This document shows positions 61,456-64,000 of a stretch of 64,000 nucleotides of DNA, piece after piece. The stretch is taken from assembly GCF_037176765.1 (NCBI RefSeq), contig NC_090024.1, positions 241,543,071 to 241,607,070 on the forward strand, in the 5' to 3' direction. Source of the DNA: Anolis sagrei (lineage: Eukaryota > Chordata > Lepidosauria > Squamata > Anolidae). A program made the position numbers and the translations under genes. The notes beneath the pieces were generated by a model that saw only the letters and a list, made by a program, of their open reading frames with translations, had not been told where the DNA came from and made no database searches. Within the stretch, counting starts at the first letter, position 1, and each line of letters starts with the position of its first letter.

Positions 61456-61654
61456 GTACGTGCAGATGTTTTTAATATTTCTTCAAGTATGCCACCCAGT
61501 TATGGCTTTCTCTTCTATCTGTATTTGTGAAGCCCTGGCCCTAGTTTATAGAATGAGCAGAAAGTACAGTAAGACAGTATCAGGCAGACAGGCTGGGTTA
61601 AATTGGGGTTGTTAGTTTACTTTCTACTTCCCACAAAGAACTCTTGGAAACTGT

Positions 61655-61960
61655 AATCCTGAAGAGAGATTTATTTATTATTTTATTTCAGTTACTTTTA
61701 CCCCGCCCTTCTCAACCCCCAAGGGGGGACTCAGGGCGGCTTACAAAAAAGGCACAATTCGATGCCTACATAGAGTACATATACATATAAAAACAATCAA
61801 CATTTATCACAATTACACAGTCCATATATAACACAATCATTAAAATCATTAAAACTAATTATAGGCTCAGCATGCGTCTTCATAACTCATAACAGAGTTA
61901 AATCTCATAACAGATTTAACAAAGACTCCCTGGTAAAAAGTCATGATAGCTTACATTTAT
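61655..61960 (-). mobile_element. L2 3' end
   Basis: ATTTATTTATTATTTTATTT tail, then ACCCCGCCCTTCTCAACCCC and AGGGCGGCTTACAAAAAAGG in reverse orientation. Confidence 0.75.
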
Positions 61961-61965
61961 TGCTA

Positions 61966-62696
61966 ACCACATATACTTGAGTATAAGCTAAGTTTTTCAG
62001 CCCTTTTTTTTAGGCTGAAAAAGCTCCCCTCAGCTTATACGCAAGTCAAAGTTATTTATTATTTTACTCTGTAATAATAATTATTTTTATTATTTTACAC
62101 TATATTATTATTACATTTACATTATTTCTCTATTATTATCTTATCACATTTATTATTTTACTCTATGTATTATTATTACATTTATTGTTTTACTCTATTA
62201 TTGTTACATTTATTATTTTACTCTATTTATTATTATTGTTATAGTTATTATTTTACTCTTTATTATCATTATGATTACATTTACATTATTTTACTACTTT
62301 TATTACTTTATTATTATTACATTTACTATTTTCTATTATCACTGTTATTATTACATTTACATTATTTTACTCTATTATTTTTATTACATTTATTATTTTA
62401 CTCTATTTATTATTGGAAGGATACGTAAGCACATTTACATTGAAGAAGGTTAGAATAATGATTTAATCAGAGTTGCACAGTCTAATCTCAAATTACAATT
62501 TTATGTAAATATTCAAAAACATTTAACCTACTAATGCCTTAATTAATGTAATTTTATTGGTTTATATTTTGATTTTTGAAATTTACCAGTAGCCGCTGCA
62601 TTTCCCAACCTCGGTTTATACTCGAATCAATACGTATTTTGAGTAATTTTGAGTAAAATTAGGTGCCTTGGCTGATATTCAAGTAAATATGGTATA
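61966..62696. mobile_element. MITE-like element with internal ATT-rich minisatellite
   Basis: CATATACTTGAGTATAAGC on the left and, reversed, CATATTTACTTGAATATCAG on the right form imperfect terminal inverted repeats. The interior 62045-62415 is a tandem array of TTATTTTACTCTATTATTAT-type units of 25-45 bp. The superfamily is not determined. Confidence 0.6.
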
Positions 62697-62725
62697 TATG
62701 TTTCTTGTGCTAGTGTGGGTTATAC

Positions 62726-62838
62726 CAGGCATATAAAACTTTGGCCCTCCAGGTGTTTTGGACTTCAACTACTGGCTGTTAGGAATTGTGGGAGTTGAAG
62801 TCCAAAACACCTGGAGGGCTGAAGTTTGCCCATGCCTG
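62726..62838. mobile_element. Palindromic hAT MITE with 8-bp target duplication
   Basis: 113 bp, ends CAGGCATA and CATGCCTG, arms sharing CCTCCAGGTGTTTTGGACTT in inverted orientation. Target duplication GGTTATAC at 62718-62725 and 62839-62846. Confidence 0.92.
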
Positions 62839-62849
62839 GGTTATACTAA

Positions 62850-63265
62850 TATCTCAGTGGTTCTAAACAAGTGGCTCTATGGAGAGGCCCAGGCCAGCTT
62901 TATCTGCATTGTTTGTGGGCTTGCTGGTGCCACGCTGTGTAGCTTTCCTCTGGTTGTTGTTTACATCAGACTGTGCTCTTACTAAGAAGCCCCAAGGGAA
63001 AGAGGAAGCACATCTTATCCTGCCCTTGGTTTGCTGAGTCACTTTGTTTCAAGTCTTGTACACAGATAGGATTTCTATATGGAGAAGAGTGTGACTTCCT
63101 TGTAGCTGGCATTGCTACTGTTCTTCTTTGGGCAAAAAAGATTCTTACACTTTGCTAGAAAGTGTCCATGTTTGCTGTCTGCTATCCCAGGACAATTGTA
63201 GCCAGCACACTTGGAATCTGGTAACATAATTATACTTCCCCCTCCAAACAATTGACAAATAACAA
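62850..63265. other. TBC1D20 intron 3, no recognised feature
   Basis: No supported feature. Confidence 0.4.
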
Positions 63266-63269
63266 TCTA

Positions 63270-64000
63270 TCTATATATATAAAATGCTCTGTGCTTAATG
63301 AGTGCCTTAAAAACAAAAGAACCAATGAACGAAATCACACCAAATTTGGCAACAAAACGTCTCACAACACAAGGAGTGACCATCACTCAAAAAATTATGA
63401 TTTTGTCATTTGGGAGTTGTAGTTGCTGGGATTTATAGTTTACCTACAATCAAAGAGCATTCTGAACTCCATCAATGATGGAATTGAACCAAACTTGGCA
63501 CACAGAACTCCCATGAACAAGGAGTGACCATCACTCAAAAAATTATGATTTTGTCATTTGGGAGTTGTAGTTGCTGGGATTTATAGTTTACCTACAATCA
63601 AAGAGCATTCTTAACTCCATCAATGATGGAATTGAACCAAACTTGGCACACAGAACTCCCATGACCAACAGAAAATACTGGAAGGGTTTGGTGGGCAATG
63701 ACCTTGAGTTTGGGAGTTGTAGTTCACCTACATCCAGAGAGCACTGTGGACTCAGCAATGATGGATCTGGACCAAACTTGGCACAAGCACTCAATATGCC
63801 CAAATATGAACACAGGTGGAGTTTGGGGGAAATAGCCCTAGACATTTGGGAGTTGTAGTCACTGGGATTCATAGTTCACCTATACTCAAAGAGCATTCTG
63901 AGCCCCACCAACGACAGAATCGGGGCAAACTTCCCACATTGAACCCCCATGACCAAGAGAAAATACTTAAGGCCATCCAATCCAACTCCTTTCATCAGGG
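63270..64000 (+). mobile_element. Helitron 5' part, runs off the window
   Basis: Starts TCTATATATATAAAATG after an A. The interior carries a tandem module of about 150 bp (GGGAGTTGTAGTTGCTGGGA, ACCAAACTTGGCACACAGAA) repeated at least three times from 63380. No 3' end within the window. The last 30 bases (GGCCATCCAATCCAACTCCT) are CR1-like. Confidence 0.75.

Overview
The window looks like genomic DNA of a squamate reptile, most likely an iguanian (Anolis-like or related) lizard. The evidence is two vertebrate genes with ordinary exon-intron structure, plus a dense lizard-type repeat mix: CR1, L2, L1 and BovB (RTE) LINEs, Penelope-like elements, tRNA-derived SINEs, hAT and Tc1/mariner MITEs, Helitrons and two solo LTRs. 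The species call is inferred from repeat content only; no search was run.

Genes. A complete nine-exon NSFL1C (p47, cofactor of the p97/VCP AAA ATPase) lies on the minus strand from the start codon at 37627 to the stop at 7388. Its exons add up to 369 codons with consistent splice phases and GT-AG borders. A CpG-rich promoter covers roughly 37280-37870 and a poly(A) signal lies at 7003-7008. On the plus strand, TBC1D20 (Rab1 GAP) begins at 43807. Exons 1-3 (43807-43849, 58352-58537, 61375-61455) are present and the rest lies beyond the right edge. The two genes are head to head, about 6.2 kb apart between start codons. Both act in ER-Golgi membrane traffic.

Layout. 1-1505: a composite satellite of SINE pieces and (TTATA)n, interrupted by a Helitron. 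1.6-7 kb: SINEs, a pogo-like MITE, an L2, an unassigned LINE 3' end and a BovB. 7.4-37.6 kb: NSFL1C, with introns packed with nested repeats (solo LTRs at 12084-13091 and 14008-14742; a CR1/L1/L1/L2/Penelope nest at 19049-22290; a mariner relic at 28372-28915; two joined BovB copies at 33.9-35.6 kb; an inverted Penelope element at 35609-37276). 37.9-43.6 kb: intergenic, with an OC1-like hAT, Penelope copies and a 1.65-kb Helitron full of GT/TA minisatellite. 43.8 kb to the end: TBC1D20 and its introns, including a SPIN-like hAT, a Helitron with a 360-bp polypurine tract, old BovB and several CR1 copies.

The most interesting signals are: hammerhead-ribozyme-like cores in the Penelope terminal repeats; inverted Penelope copies with 12-14 bp target duplications; a CR1 insertion flanked by a duplication of about 430 bp; several horizontally mobile families (BovB, SPIN-like, OC1-like, Helitrons) side by side; a sequence module shared between a Helitron, a SPIN-like hAT and a pogo-like MITE; and a Trp-to-Gly change in the NSFL1C UBA domain. 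I see no convincing new gene system. Most open reading frames here are LINE or Penelope remnants, or frames through simple repeats.
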